From Anastrepha obliqua (taxonomy: Eukaryota > Arthropoda > Insecta > Diptera > Tephritidae): a stretch of DNA of 64,000 nucleotides. The stretch is from contig NC_072896.1 of NCBI RefSeq assembly GCF_027943255.1, positions 123,101,879-123,165,878 on the forward strand. Direction: 5' to 3'. A program made the position numbers and the translations under genes. Under the pieces are notes generated by a model that saw only the letters and a list, made by a program, of their open reading frames with translations, did no database searches and was not told the DNA's origin. Below, in pieces: positions 21,430 to 32,924 of this stretch. Positions within the stretch are counted from its first letter, which is position 1. Each line of letters starts with the position of its first letter.

Positions 21430-21612
21430 CAATTCGATATTAAAAAGAATCAGTTGGGTTTTGGAAAATATCAATTGAGTTTTAGAAAGAGTAACTTTAA
21501 TTTTAGAAAGCGTCATTTGGGTATTAGAAATTGTAAACTGGGTTTTAGAAAGCGCCGTTTGAATTTTATAAAGCGTCAATTGAATTTTAGAAAGCGTAAA
21601 TTGGATCATATT
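21430..21612. repeat. 21-bp minisatellite, about 7-8 units
   Basis: A 21-bp unit such as 'attgaattttagaaagcgtca' repeats without gaps from about 21450 to 21605, with a few substitutions per unit. Because 21 is a multiple of three, both strands stay open and encode a seven-residue periodic peptide. On the minus strand this is of the 'LSKTQLT' type, and it gives chance open frames of 71 and 78 residues. It starts right after the right end of the mariner fossil. Confidence 0.85.
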
Positions 21613-22342
21613 TGGATCGCATGTTCATTATCTACATATATTACATTTATTACAGATCATACATTCTTAAATGCAACTCCTTTAGTTTAATAAAATATCT
21701 ATAAAACGTAATAGAAATTATTTACAAGATGATCTTTAATATTCTCCCGAATGAGGCAACAATTCAGAGGTTGGTGAAAAATGTCAAGGCACTGGTTTCG
21801 TTAAGTTTAAAAAAGAACCAGAAACTGAATATTCTGTCCAGAACATTGCATCAGTAGCGCTCACTTTCAACATTGATATCTGGACGCTCTCAACAATTAG
21901 GCATTCATGAATGGACTGTTTGGTAGATTTGATCTGTAGAAGAGCTCATGGCGGGCATTTGAATTATATACATAATTGTTTAGTGCCAGATTTTGAACAA
22001 AAATAATGAAACCTGAAAGAATCTAAATTTTTATATAGGTACTTATATTTTATTTGCAAAAAAAAAAAGAAGCTAGGCGCGTCTTTTGAAATACTCTTTT
22101 TTTCTATCGCCAGAAGAAAGTTGGTCTGTCTTTCCATTTCATCTTCACATCAAAAGGAATACATATCACGCAGACTGCATAAACCAGGCAACTCTTAACT
22201 CGCACTGGCTACCACAGCTAAGTCTGTTTCTCATCTTCTCTGAACGCCTCATCGTTTTCGCAAGTCGCAAATGCTCAAAAATATCCTAGACAGAGTTGCG
22301 TCTACTAAAGAGGTGGAATTCTGCGTTCTTTCACAATTCATA
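21613..22342. other. Unassigned spacer between mariner fossils
   Basis: No gene or repeat was recognised. It ends with TA at 22341-22342, the left target duplication of the next mariner. Confidence 0.4.
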
Positions 22343-23560
22343 CTAGGTTGTTCAATAAGTTTTGCGGTTCGATGAGTGAGGGCGTTGCCACTAACCAATA
22401 TTTTTGTTTGTTATGTTGGTACGCTCTTCTTATGAACGAATGTGAAGTTTCATTTCAATCTGTGAACTCATTTGTTGTTTAGAAGCCATTTAGTATCGAC
22501 GTGTCCCAGGATTTTGTACAATGGCCAAAATCAAGCACCGCGCCGTGATTGAATTTTTATTATTGGAAGGTTTAAAAGCAAAGGAAATTTTTGAACGAAT
22601 TTTGAAAGTGTATAAGCCCTTTCGCCCTCATTTAGTAAAGTTAAAAGATGGGTTGCTGAATTTAAACGCGGACGTAGAAGCCTTGAAATCGTTCCACGTC
22701 AAGGACGTCCAAAAACAATAAAAACACCAGAAATCGTCGAAAAAATACAGGACATTGAATTGGAAAATTGTCGAGTGACTGAAGGAGATTTGGTAGAAGC
22801 CCTAGGCATCTCATTGGCATAATACACAATATTTGGACTGAAATGTTAGGTTTCAGAAAGCTGTGTGCACAATGGGTGCCGCATTCACTAACATTGAAAC
22901 AAAAACACATTGGAATGCGACTTTCGCAGCAAAACTTAGAGCGTTTTCGAAATGATAAAGTGATTTTATGCGTCAATTCATCATTATGGATGAGACTTGG
23001 GTCTATCACAATGGTCTTTAACCAACAGAAGAGGCTAACGAGTAGTGAGAAATTAGTTCTTCGGCTCCGAAACGAGTTCGTGTCCAGAAATCGGTCAAAA
23101 AGGTGTTAGCATCACTTTTGGTGGTTTTTTGCAAATTGGTAAAACAATAAATTCTGAATATTATTGTAAGCTTTTAGTCTAGCTGAAGGAAAAAATTCGT
23201 GAAAATGAAATCAGTTTGCAAAAGAAAAATATTGTAACGTTTGCATCAGGATATGCACGGCGTCACAATCGCTAAAATCCATGAATTAAAGTTTGATGAG
23301 TCAGCAGATTTGGCTCCTAGGGACTATCATCTGCTTTCCAGACCTAAAAAAATGCATGCGTGGAAAGTGTTTTTCATCAAATGATGAGGTTATAACAGTT
23401 GTGGACAAGTATTTTGCAGCTCTTCCAAATTCTCACTTGAAGGATCGATCTCATTGGAACGAGTGCATTGACGTTCAGGCAGACTATACTTAATAATAAA
23501 GTGTATTTCAAACAATAATTTTTTTTCTTATCAAACCGAAAAACTTATTGAACAGCCTAA
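22343..23560 (+). mobile_element. Mariner transposon, full length but decayed
   Basis: The terminal inverted repeats 22343-22373 and 23530-23560 match at about 27 of 31 positions and start '(c/t)taggttgttcaataag'. The element is 1218 bp with TA on both sides (22341-22342 and 23561-23562). This is the full length for mariner, so it was inserted whole and decayed in place. Its transposase is broken by several frame changes. Confidence 0.9.
22521..23493 (+). pseudogene. Mariner transposase pseudogene
   Basis: The start is ATG 22521 ('MAKIKHRAVIEFLLLEG'), a typical N-terminus of this mariner group. The coding region then changes frame repeatedly. 22521-22721 holds the N-terminal DNA-binding part. 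22843-23000 holds 'LGFRKLCAQWVP' and the lead to the first catalytic Asp ('MDETW'-like, damaged). The stretch around 23230-23340 is heavily decayed where the second and third Asp should be. 23330-23493 holds the C-terminal 'SSNDEVITVVDKYFAALP'. No functional enzyme can be made. Confidence 0.85.
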
Positions 23561-23562
23561 TA

Positions 23563-25145
23563 TGTATGTATGTAAGTAACAATTGCCCCGAAAAATTGTT
23601 CGAATTCAGCAAAACCGCCAAAAACTTAACAAAAGCAATCAAAATCCACCACCTTAAAGGTGGCTGTCCTTTTTAGCCTAATACCGGGTACTCATTCATT
23701 TTACAAGCGTTAAGATTAATGCCGTGGAAGATGCTTCTAATGGGTGCAAAAAAGTCTATAATTTCTGTAGCGTTCATTTTTGGTGTAATATCCCACTTTT
23801 AGAATTGGTTTTCCATATGTATTTGTACACAGATATTGCGCATTGTTTATGAGTGTGATAAATAATCAAATTTAGCAATAAAGTCTTGCATATAAATGGT
23901 TGTACACAAATATGTAAATAAATGTGTGCTTATATAGGAACATACGTATGAATGTGAGCTTACAGAAAAAACAACAAGAAATAAAAAAAGTATAAAAAAA
24001 TAAAAATAAAAATAAGAGCAAAAATAGTAAAAAATAAAAAAAAAATAATAAAAAGTTATATCGCGTAGCAGCTGTTGCCCTGATGATAATGAAAAGAAAG
24101 TACATGTTCACACAAACACACCCACACATGCACTCATACACTCACATATACGCACTTTTACATTACATTTCGACACCTAAGCGTTTTTTTGTTTTTGCCT
24201 TTGCTTAATACGTATGAATGTAAGTATGTATGTGCGCATGTATGTAAATGCAACCACACGTTTTTTTTCTTTCATATCGTTGCCTTTATTTATTTGTGCA
24301 AATATTTGTCTGAATTATTAGTAAATACGTTCTATTTGTTCGCATTGCCGCCAAATAACAATAATAAAATCAATACACGCGAGCATACATTACTGATACT
24401 ACATATAACGTAATAGCAAGAAATATACATAGGTAAGAAGAAGAAAGCAACAGCAAGAGCAACACATCACAGACCACTACTAGCCATAAAATTTATCTCT
24501 CGTCACTGCATACATAATAATGGATAATCGGTTTTGTATGTTTGTACATCCATACATACTTATAGGTGTATGTATGTATATGTGCATGTGTGTATATTGA
24601 AGTGGACAAGTAGATATGTGGCCGCATAGCTAATAATCTTAGCCAAAAACCGTAAACCAAAAAAATAAAAATGGATAAATAAAACATAGAGAATAAAATC
24701 GTGGAAGAGCGGTGCCGCAAAAAAATGATAAATAAATGTGGCAGTCGAAATGTGTGGAATTGACGCCTATTTTTGTATGAAATCTGATTTTAATGTATGT
24801 AATTTGGCTAGTATACGCAACCATAACAGCAATCACATATTTATGCCCAAATGTTTGTCGGTATGTAAGCACATAAATAATTTTAGGCTTGCATGACAGC
24901 TGGATGTGTGTGAGACGCAATTTACTTCTACATAAATGTACTTGCATGCGTATGTGTGTTTGCTGCAGCACCTTTCCAAACGATAACAGCGTAGCTTATC
25001 GTGGTAGTGATTTTCAGCACCATGAATAATGATAAAGACAATAAAATGGATCGATAGAAATGACATGCAGCTTACATACATACATTCACACACATATGCA
25101 TAGCTAATATCACTTAGCCTAAGGTATATATGTAATACTTATGTA
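23563..25145. other. AT-rich non-coding stretch with microsatellites
   Basis: No gene is supported. There is an A-rich run at about 23970-24060, and CATA/TATG microsatellites near 24200-24245, 24540-24600 and 25070-25100. The longer open frames here are low-complexity. Confidence 0.5.
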
Positions 25146-25149
25146 TATA

Positions 25150-25252
25150 CATATAAGTATATAATTGGCGCTTACACTCTTGATTGCGTGTTTGGCCGAG
25201 CACCTCTTTATGCTGTGCGTCATGATTTGTTCCACGGAGGAACCTACAGTAG
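25150..25252 (+). repeat. Short interspersed repeat, copy 2 (family A)
   Basis: This copy aligns with 5222-5315 and, inverted, with 47310-47416. Shared blocks include 'ttggc.cttacac', 'tgtttgg', 'tgcgtcatgat', 'ttgttcca' and 'gg.acctac.g'. It directly precedes the LINE fragment that holds the hAT-like insertion. Confidence 0.65.
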
Positions 25253-25267
25253 AGGGCCTAAAGTTTT

Positions 25268-25329
25268 TAAGCCAGAATACTGGCAAATATCGGTGGACCA
25301 AGGCAGCAGGCAAGACACGTCCTGTCAGG
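25268..25329 (+). pseudogene. LINE reverse transcriptase fragment, left half, interrupted by the hAT-like element
   Basis: The forward frame around 25290-25329 ('GGPRQQARHVLSG') continues in the same frame at 27554 on the far side of the hAT-like element, provided one copy of the 8-bp duplication is counted. The part reads like the region after the active site in R1/LOA-type LINEs. The fragment is too short for a firm clade assignment. Confidence 0.55.
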
Positions 25330-25724
25330 TAGGGTAGGGCATTTTCGCACTACCACTAAATTACCTACTAGTGTCCATTCAGTAAGTTAAATTGCAAAAT
25401 TCATCATCACTGAAAATTGAGTGATATGAAAAAATTTACTAAAATTAACTATTAAAAAAAAATTAACAATGTTTTTTACTATCACTAAATTTTCAGTGAA
25501 ACATGATCTTTAACAAAACAAATTTTAATCTATATATATTTTTTCTGATATTTGTTATCAACTAGTTTGTTGATAAAAATGCTTATTGGTGTTTAGGCGG
25601 TGTAATTAAGCCAATCTAGCGAAATAAAACACGATTTCTTGGTGTCAATAGCAGACTCATTTATTTGGCACTCTCGAAATTCTAGAAGCAAAAACAAGTT
25701 AGCTGAGGTATACAACAAGCCGGA

Positions 25725-25826
25725 AATTTCAACTTTAATAAGGAAGAAACTGAATGTTTGGAAAAAGATGCAAGAATAATGGAACCTATCGCCGAAGTTA
25801 TCGACTTCCTTCAAAGAGAACAAATT
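25725..25826 (+). pseudogene. hAT-type transposase relic
   Basis: The forward frame here contains 'CLEKDARIMEPIAEVIDFLQ', which resembles the central part of hAT transposases, where a conserved 'MKPIA..LD.LQGE' segment precedes the dimerisation region. A weaker relic ('KPI..RNKTRF') precedes it near 25605. The frame decays quickly after 25830. The assignment agrees with the 8-bp duplication and inverted ends of the host element. Confidence 0.55.
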
Positions 25827-26124
25827 ATTTTTTTGTTAATTTTATTCCCCTTTTGGTGTCCATCCAAATAAAATGTTTTCAAAGTCTTGCTGGAAAGCGC
25901 TGAGTTTTTGGTTATAGTCCAAGAAAAAGTTAAAGAATATGAACTGAAGTTAAAAAGACACCCAATAGAAGAAGAAAGTAAATGCAGCCTCCTATTAGTG
26001 CAAATACATCACTTCTCGAATTCGATGAGGAGTCCACTGGTATTCGATTAAAAGAAACCAGCCTGTGAAATTTTATGAAACAACTTCCTTTTTTTTAAAT
26101 GAAAATCGATACATAGACTCCTAC

Positions 26125-26400
26125 GATGGACTGATAGGACATGGCTGGCTCTCTCACTAAATGACCTTCAACAGTGGGTTGGTAACAAGCAGACGCTACT
26201 TGCGGCTTATTACAGCAGGCCATTAACATTTGAGTCTAGTGGTCAAAGCGCCTCGCGATGAAATACTTAACGGTAATACCGGGGGGAGCGGTACTTTGAC
26301 ATTAGGAGGTTTAGTTCGGGCTAAAGTCACGCACTGAGAGGGTGTTAGGCTTTCGATGGTTCCTCCGCGTAAAAACAAAAGCAAAGGTTGTCTGTAAAGT
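26125..26400 (+). repeat. Interspersed repeat family B, copy 1
   Basis: It shares 'gggttggtaacaagcagacg', flanking 'ggctctct..taaatga' and 'attacagcagg' type blocks, and 'gtaaaaacaaaa' with 27865-28010. The second copy lacks about 110 bp from the middle. It has no ORF and is relatively GC-rich, with a 'ggggggagcgg' block in the middle. It lies inside the hAT-like element. Confidence 0.65.
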
Positions 26401-26531
26401 CGGTTTACTGACGATAGTTTAACGTGACAACGTCATAAGAAAATACTGATGCAATGGTTGCATTTTTCAGAAGAAAATTTTAATTTTATTTGTTTTATAG
26501 ATATTTTGTATGGATATAGAGGAGGAGGTAA

Positions 26532-26969
26532 ATGGAATCGCAATGGAATAGGTCAAGTTACATTTACACAAACGTGAAAAATGACGAAACATTTATCAAA
26601 TTCATGAAAGATATCTTCAATTTCAATTGTGCATCAGACGTTAATAAGTCAACAACACTGAGAGGCAACATCATCGATTTGCCTTTTTCAAGACACATTA
26701 CACTCGAACACCCCCTTTTATTTCCTACGTTTTCTATCATCATCTTATTCTCAACAGAGAAATGGTTCATTACCATGCACACAGGAAGAAGGCATATGCA
26801 AATACAAATATGTGAATTCATATACATATGCGCATATACATACATACATATGCTCACTCAAGTAGGAGAGAGCCAGATGTCGAACGTTGCCCAACGCGGG
26901 GACCGATTGTGCTCTTTGTCGTTCGTTCCGCCCTCTCGCTTGCAGTTCAAGCAAGGTAACGACGCATGA
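26532..26969 (+). other. Unrecognised 145-residue open frame inside the hAT-like element
   Basis: The frame is open from ATG 26532, but no motif is recognised. It crosses a CATA-rich microsatellite (about 26820-26860) and shows no convincing protein composition. It may be chance; if it is coding, it should match a hAT transposase. Confidence 0.15.
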
Positions 26970-27035
26970 GCAAGATAACGACACATTTTTTCGAGCGTGC
27001 AGCCGGCTAAATCTAATTATAAGAGGTTATCACGT

Positions 27036-27068
27036 CAAAAAAATGATTTTAAGCTGACTCCGAACGGC
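27036..27068 (+). repeat. Partial copy of repeat family A inside the hAT-like element
   Basis: The block 'ttttaagctgactccgaacg' nearly matches the same block at 5320-5340. The match fades quickly after it, so this is a small truncated piece. Confidence 0.45.
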
Positions 27069-27553
27069 ATTGCCGGATTCGATAGAGCATTGATGGCTTG
27101 CACCGCTTTCCTAGTATAAAACAAAATGTTTTTAAAATATAACGCACCCTCTGCGCTAGTGGAAAGATCTTTTTCCTTAGCTGGAATCGTCCATCGATCG
27201 ACAAAGCAAAATCTCCCTGACGGTAACTTGGAAAAATTCGCCATAGAAAAAACCAAATGAAACTGAAATATATATCCTATTTTTGGTGCAGTATAATCAG
27301 AAGCTTCTACTCAAATTTATGGTTTATTTTGAAAACATTTCCTTATAGTGCTTCAGCTCATTAGTCCCTAAAAGTTTAGCGATAATGCAGTTTTTGTCAT
27401 TATCACTAAAAGTTTAATGAAAGTTATTTTTTTCCATTATCACTAAATATTCAGTGATAATGAAATTCGTGTTTTGATCACCATGGAAAATGTAGTGGTA
27501 GTGATATACTAATTGCTTTTTTTTAGTGCACTATGTCCAACCCTACTGTCAGG

Positions 27554-27760
27554 AGTGGTGAGGTCTACCCTCCTCTATAGTGCGACAGTTTGGTGTGGAG
27601 CACTCTAATGCGCTACGTATGTACGAAACATAAACTTCACGTATCGCTTGTGCGCCCTTAGAGTCTGCTCTGCCTTCAGGTCTTCGAAGACGCAGCACAC
27701 ATCATAGCTGGTCTATGCCCACTTGGCCTGATAGCGCAGGAGATGTGCGCCACAAAAGCC
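27554..27760 (+). pseudogene. LINE fragment, right half after the hAT-like insertion
   Basis: The forward frame carries 'LLYSATVWCGAL' and, after a decayed part and shifts, 'EDAAHIIAGLCPLGLIAQEM'. These resemble the stretch between reverse transcriptase and RNase H in R1/LOA-type LINEs. It continues the frame of 25268-25329 across the hAT-like element. Stops and shifts make it inactive. Confidence 0.6.
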
Positions 27761-27864
27761 AATGTAATCAAAATGAAAACATAAAAAAAGGTAAAACAAC
27801 AATGCAGGCAAACTGAGGATACCAGACATGGAAACTTAACTCTCTATGTTATGGACAAGGACAT

Positions 27865-28010
27865 GTCGGGTGGAGAAGTACTGATACGACAGGGGTGGCT
27901 CTCTTAGTAAATGATCTAAACAGCGGGTTGGTAACAAGCAGACGCTACTTCCGACGTATTGCAGCAGGGGGTTAGGAGTTCGATGCTTCCTTCTCGTAAA
28001 AACAAAAAAA
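27865..28010 (+). repeat. Interspersed repeat family B, copy 2
   Basis: It matches 26125-26400 except for an internal gap: 'gcagcaggggg' joins directly to 'ttaggagttcgatg'. It ends in a run of A at about 28002-28019. Confidence 0.6.
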
Positions 28011-28119
28011 AAAAAAAAATTATTTTAAGCTGACACTTTTCCTAAGAGCGTCGCTGGGAAACATCTAATTGTATTTCTGCCATGAAAAAGCTTGTCATAA
28101 AAACAAGATTCACACATTG

Positions 28120-28300
28120 TGGCAAGTCATGACGAATCGTTTAGCGGCAGAGCAACGCTTCCATAATGTGAAAATTTACTTTGAAAAAAAAAGACAAAAA
28201 ATAATTAAATAAAAATGTTCGCGAAGTTCATAGAGTGAAGTATTGAAGAAGATACCGAAATGTCGATTCGTTGCTGTTCTGAATTTTTTGGACTTTATCC
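28120..28300 (-). repeat. Interspersed repeat, copy 2 of 2 (inverted relative to 235-400)
   Basis: On the reverse strand it contains, in order, the 'gttcagaacagcaacgaatc', 'ttcactctatgaacttcgc', T-run, 'attttcaca' and 'catgacttg' blocks seen at 235-400. It is non-coding. Confidence 0.6.
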
Positions 28301-29115
28301 TTCTATTAATTTTGGGATAAAAACAATAAAAAACACATATAACGGAGTTTTCATAAATTAAAAGACTATTAATAAATAAAAAATTCAAAAATAAATAAAT
28401 AACTAAAATTTACTTTCCTCACCTAAGTTCTAAATCGAACACTAACAGCAGCACCGATTAAAGTGCTCTCATTAGGATATAAAATTCACCAGTTATCTGC
28501 AGACATGGATTATAAAGGGCACATCATGATTTTAAATTCGCAGGAAACGCTCTATGTGCACACATACACTGGTCACTACTACATACATAGCAGGTATATA
28601 TGTATATTGGACGAGCATAATTTACTACTGCTTTCCTTAATCCTCTATAACCGCACAGCTAATTCGGATTTAATGGGAAAAGTTTTATCGCAACGCTCAA
28701 TTGACGCTCTGTTTGCATCACTTACGGCCTATTAATGACGCTCAGTCAGTGTGTGTGTGCACATGCAAATGAACTGGAGATTCTTTGGAAAATGTATGAC
28801 AAGCATTTAAGTCGCATTAAAAACATGTTTTCATTTTGTTTTGTTTCTTTTTCTACTTAATAACTTTTAATGCTCAGTAATCGAGCGTAAATTGCCTTTG
28901 AAAGTCGATAATTAAAAATAATAATTTTTTTAACACAAAGATTAAACGCATTTTATTGTAATATCAAACACTTTAAGCTTGGATTAGGTTATGACGTATG
29001 CTCATACATACATAAATGCTTACATTTATACATACATACATACACACATACACACTACATACATACATACACACAAAAAGTATGAATAAGTTGGCTATTT
29101 TAATTTGTTTATTTG
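28301..29115. other. AT-rich non-coding stretch with CATA microsatellite
   Basis: No gene is supported. A (CATA)n/(CACA)n microsatellite occupies about 29005-29075. Confidence 0.5.
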
Positions 29116-29119
29116 GTTT

Positions 29120-29617
29120 TGGAATTTCCAACCACAATCAGTTGTTCCGGAGCATGGGGAATGCCAACTGCTTTGTGAAAGAACCAAACAGGAAAATAGC
29201 GACCTTTCTCCTAAAACTCAGAGTACTGGTGGGTGTAAAAGCATAAGACATTGCCATGGGGGTTGTAGACAGCCCGACATGCCTATCCTGTCTTGAGGTT
29301 AACGACACTGCAAAGCATTTTCTCTGTAGCTGTCCGCCGTTTTCCAGAATCAGACTTAGGATATTGGGTTGCGATTTACTGAGTATGGATAAGGTTCATA
29401 CTCTTCCTCTTCCGTGTCATTTAAGATTCATCAATGAATCCGAGAGACTTGTGAAGGAGTGAGCTAAAACTATTTTTTCCGTCTTACCTCCCACATTTTA
29501 TCTTTCCTATCTCTCTATTCTTTCTACTCAAATCTATCCAGGTGTAGTAGTAGCCGGGTGGCCTACTGACTGAGTGCTTGGACTTGTCCAACCCCCCACA
29601 AATCTAATCTAATCTAA
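29120..29617 (+). pseudogene. LINE 3' end: RNase H-linked C-terminus plus tail
   Basis: At 29256-29462 the frame encodes 'DSPTCLSC', then a His and Cys spaced as in the CCHC finger that follows RNase H in R1/LOA/I-type LINEs ('KHFLCSCP'). It ends 'RFINESERLVKE'. Upstream (29120-29255) is a degenerate piece of the same protein in shifting frames. The 3' non-coding part ends in about three copies of 'aatct' at 29600-29615, a simple tail typical of LINEs. The 5' part is missing, as after incomplete reverse transcription. Confidence 0.65.
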
Positions 29618-29619
29618 TG

Positions 29620-32145
29620 GGGCATGCCAGGGCCTGCAGCTTATGTTTTAAGTTGATTGCGGTGGAATCAACGAAAAGTATTTTATGTTCGATTTCAACA
29701 GCAGAATTATAATATTTTACAATTTACTCCGCTGCATGGCTATTATGCAAATATTCTTATAAATAAATATATGCAAATAACACAACATTTTTTTTTTTCT
29801 GAAAATATTCAAAAAATACACTTGTCTTTGATTTTAGGCTCAGCACATACAATTTTTATAAACATTTTCTTTTACTCTTTGCCAGTCACTTGATTTAACT
29901 CAATGCCAATTTAATCGCTCGGCTTCTCACATAAATCTTGTACGAGAATTAATTCAGAGATAAGCACAACGTCAAAAATAATCTAAGATTTTTCGATCAA
30001 AACCGAAATGAGGCGCAATGCGGCGAAAACACTTAGAAGTGACGATGGAAATAAGTAAAATTTGAATGCCAAATAATAGATAAACAAAGAAGTTGACTAA
30101 TCAATGAGCCAAAGAATGGCGTCGGCAGCGACGCTTCATAAAAAGAAGGTGTGTTTGCTGCAAGTTTTGTTTTTGTTTGAAAAACAAACACGCAGAATTG
30201 ATTGAAAGGCAAATACATAAAATTTTAGTGCGATAAAAATAAAGAGTATAAATACATTTGTGTATGTGTGTGTGTGTGAATATGTATTTATAAAAGGGGT
30301 TGTCATTATTTCTATACATTTTGGTTTTTTCAATCAAATATCTTCTTAAATCAAGTGCATTCAATTACAAGATGAGGACTGAAATAAATGGCCAATGGAT
30401 TAATGCTTTAAGGAGCACTAGACCTCGGAGTTAAATAAATTTTAATTTTAATTGTAGTACAAATTTAAAGTTTTAAATTTTATTTAGATATGTAATTTTT
30501 TTTGCATTTCGTTTCCAGTTTTTCCTTTAATTTTGAAATACGAATATGTCTGTGTTAAATTCTTAAACTTAGTAAGTTTAAGCCTATAAAACTCATGTCC
30601 CTTAGAACCCTATTGCCACCTTAGCAGCCTAAGAAGAGTAGGGCCACTAAGCAGTTCAACTACCTGCTTCCAATTTAATTGTAGTCATGTGACTCGGGAG
30701 GCTTTCGTAAAGCATATTGTTCTTATGGGAAGAACTTGTTGCAATTTACGGCTCCGCTCTATATACGAATGATAGAATCGTACAAGATTGCGCCCGTCAG
30801 AGAGTGCGTGACGTCCCATTGGTGCAGTTGCATGAGAAAGTGGTGAAAATGCGAACAAGAAAGCATGAAGAAGGAGAAATTATGCAAACAACACACGGAT
30901 AAATTGCATAAGCGCAACGTCACATACACAGCGCTTCTGGAAAATCCGAGGAAGGCAAAGAAGCGGCACCACGATCGGCGCCACCTTATTATTCTCTCCA
31001 TTAAGGTTATGTGAACGAAGTGCAGGCTAAATTTTTTTACAACTTTTGTGGTAACTTTAGATGAGCAGCGATTTAATAGCAAATCGTGTGATAGTCAAAA
31101 AGGGCAACTTTATCTGCGGGAGACTTTTAAACTCAATCCCCTTAGACTAAGTTTACGCAGTTCACTGAATTCATGCCAGTTAGAAAATATTGTTGTCACA
31201 CATGCCGTATTGTACTGGTTCGCTAATTTGAAATGAAATTCCTTAAAAAATAGATTTATTAGCTTTCGCTACCGCACTTGCAGAAATTTCGAAGCAGGCT
31301 TCAAATTCAAAAAAGAAATAAAAAATGTTTGGAAATGTATTCCGTCAAGATAATGCAGATATTCAAAAGTGAGCTTTACAAAATATTTAAATTAGCTACT
31401 AATTTCCGGTTCATAAAAATGTGTCGACTAAACAACGATGTACTAGGCGCTCTGCAGCAAGGTAAGCAGAACTGTGGCAAGCCAACGTCGATAAACTCAA
31501 TTGACAGATTATGATCAATGCTAAGATTTGTTACCAGATTTCAAGACGTCGGCAAAGGTATCGATAATGTATTTTTGGTGTAGAAAATTTGTACAGAACT
31601 CTTCGATTTGACATTACGAATGGATTCTGTGAGGTCACTCTGCCAAGTGCGACTGGTAGCTAATTGTTTGAATTCATTGATAACAAATTTGAATTTTTAC
31701 GACAATTATGCTGGGATAAGTTCAGTAATAGGGCTGAATGAGTCAAATAAAGTAGTTTCCCTTAACCTGGAAATATGTTGGGGGAAAAATGGCATGTGAA
31801 ATGAGAATGTGAACGTTGAACAGCTGCTTCTTTGCCGTGGGAAATTCATTACTTCATTTGGTGAATTAAATGAACTTCTAGATCGTTTTTGTGTTTTTTA
31901 TGTAGAGAATTCTGACTGGTGTCTACTAATAAGTGAAAGTAAACAGGTGAACAAAGTGTAACCAAATGAAAACCAATACGAAACAGTAACAAAGTAAAAC
32001 TTTTGCTGAAAAAGTAGGCTGAAGGTGTGTGATAAAAATGGCCTTAAGGTGTGCGAAAGAAAAGTTTTTAATAATTAAGCCTAGCGTAGTTCACGAAACG
32101 CAAAATTTTCTGTGACAGTTATGTTTAACAACTGAATGAGTAAAA
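29620..32145. other. Unassigned non-coding stretch
   Basis: No gene could be supported. Two overlapping open frames at 30717-30902 (+) and 30759-31082 (-) have no recognised motif. A TG microsatellite lies at about 30258-30278. Confidence 0.4.
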
Positions 32146-32149
32146 ATGT

Positions 32150-32920
32150 CGTATTCAAAAACAATTTAAAAAAAATTAACTAAAAATAATAATTAACTGC
32201 AGAAGCAATTAAAAAATAACTGAAAAAATAATTGACGAAAAAACAAACAATTAAAAAACAAATTAATTAAAAAAAAAAAATAGTTAACTGCAGAAAAAAA
32301 AAAATTAACTGGAACAAAAATAATTAACCAAAAACAAAAACTATTAAAAAAATTCCTAAAAAAATTAATTAACTCCAAAAACAAGTAAAACAAAGGTTAA
32401 CTAAAAAAATTGTTAGCTGAAACAATTAAAAAAAATTAGCTAACAAAAACTAATTAACTGCAAAAAAATTAACTCAAAAAATAGTAAACTGAAAAAACAT
32501 GTCAAAAAAAAAATTAACTCCAAAACCAATTAAAACGATTAACTAAAAAAAAAAATAATAAAAAAATGAAATAAAAAATAATTAACCGAAAACTAAAACT
32601 ATTAAAAAAATAGCTAAAAAAATTAATTCACCGCAAAAACAATTTAAAAAAAGTTTACTAATAAAAATAATTAATTGAAAGAGACTATTAAACATTCTTA
32701 TAAAAAAAATTAACTGCAAAAGCAATCAAAGAAAACTTAATTAAAAAAATAATTAACTGCAAAATCTTTTCAAAGAAAATGAACGAGGAACATATTGTAA
32801 TTAACTGCAAAAAAAGAAAACAATTAAAAGAATTAAGTGTTGTTTTTTTAAATAACTAAAAAAATTTAATTAATTGAAAAAAACTAACTAATAAAATAAA
32901 GAAATTAACTAAATATCAAT
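32150..32920. repeat. A-rich degenerate minisatellite
   Basis: Variants of 'aattaactgcaaaaa' recur irregularly, for example near 32190, 32280, 32452, 32705, 32750 and 32800, separated by A-rich filler with 'aattaa' and 'caattaaaa' blocks. Strand composition is strongly skewed (A-rich on +). It resembles the array at 2490-4110 in style but uses a different motif. It is non-coding. Confidence 0.65.
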
Positions 32921-32924
32921 TCTA

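Larger units (their letters stand above)
25330..27545. mobile_element. hAT-like DNA transposon remnant inserted in a LINE
   Basis: The 8-bp sequence CTGTCAGG occurs immediately outside both ends (25322-25329 and 27546-27553). The element's ends are imperfect inverted repeats of about 22 bp: the left begins TAGGGTAGGGCAT, the right (reverse strand) TAGGGTTGGACAT, and both reach a GCACTA block. An 8-bp duplication with TAGGG-type ends fits the hAT superfamily. Near both ends the motif 'atcacta(a)' recurs (about 25410-25500 and 27395-27515), like the subterminal repeats of hAT elements. A short transposase-like relic lies at 25725-25826. Other repeats have landed inside (about 26125-26400 and 27036-27068). 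It is 2216 bp and inactive. Confidence 0.78.

Noticed and set aside
26532..26969. 145-residue open frame as a possible hAT transposase
   Set aside because: No hAT motif is visible and it spans a CATA microsatellite. It is kept only as an unassigned open frame.
30717..31082. Overlapping open frames on both strands that might be a small gene
   Set aside because: No motif, no supporting splice or polyadenylation signal, and the frames shadow each other.
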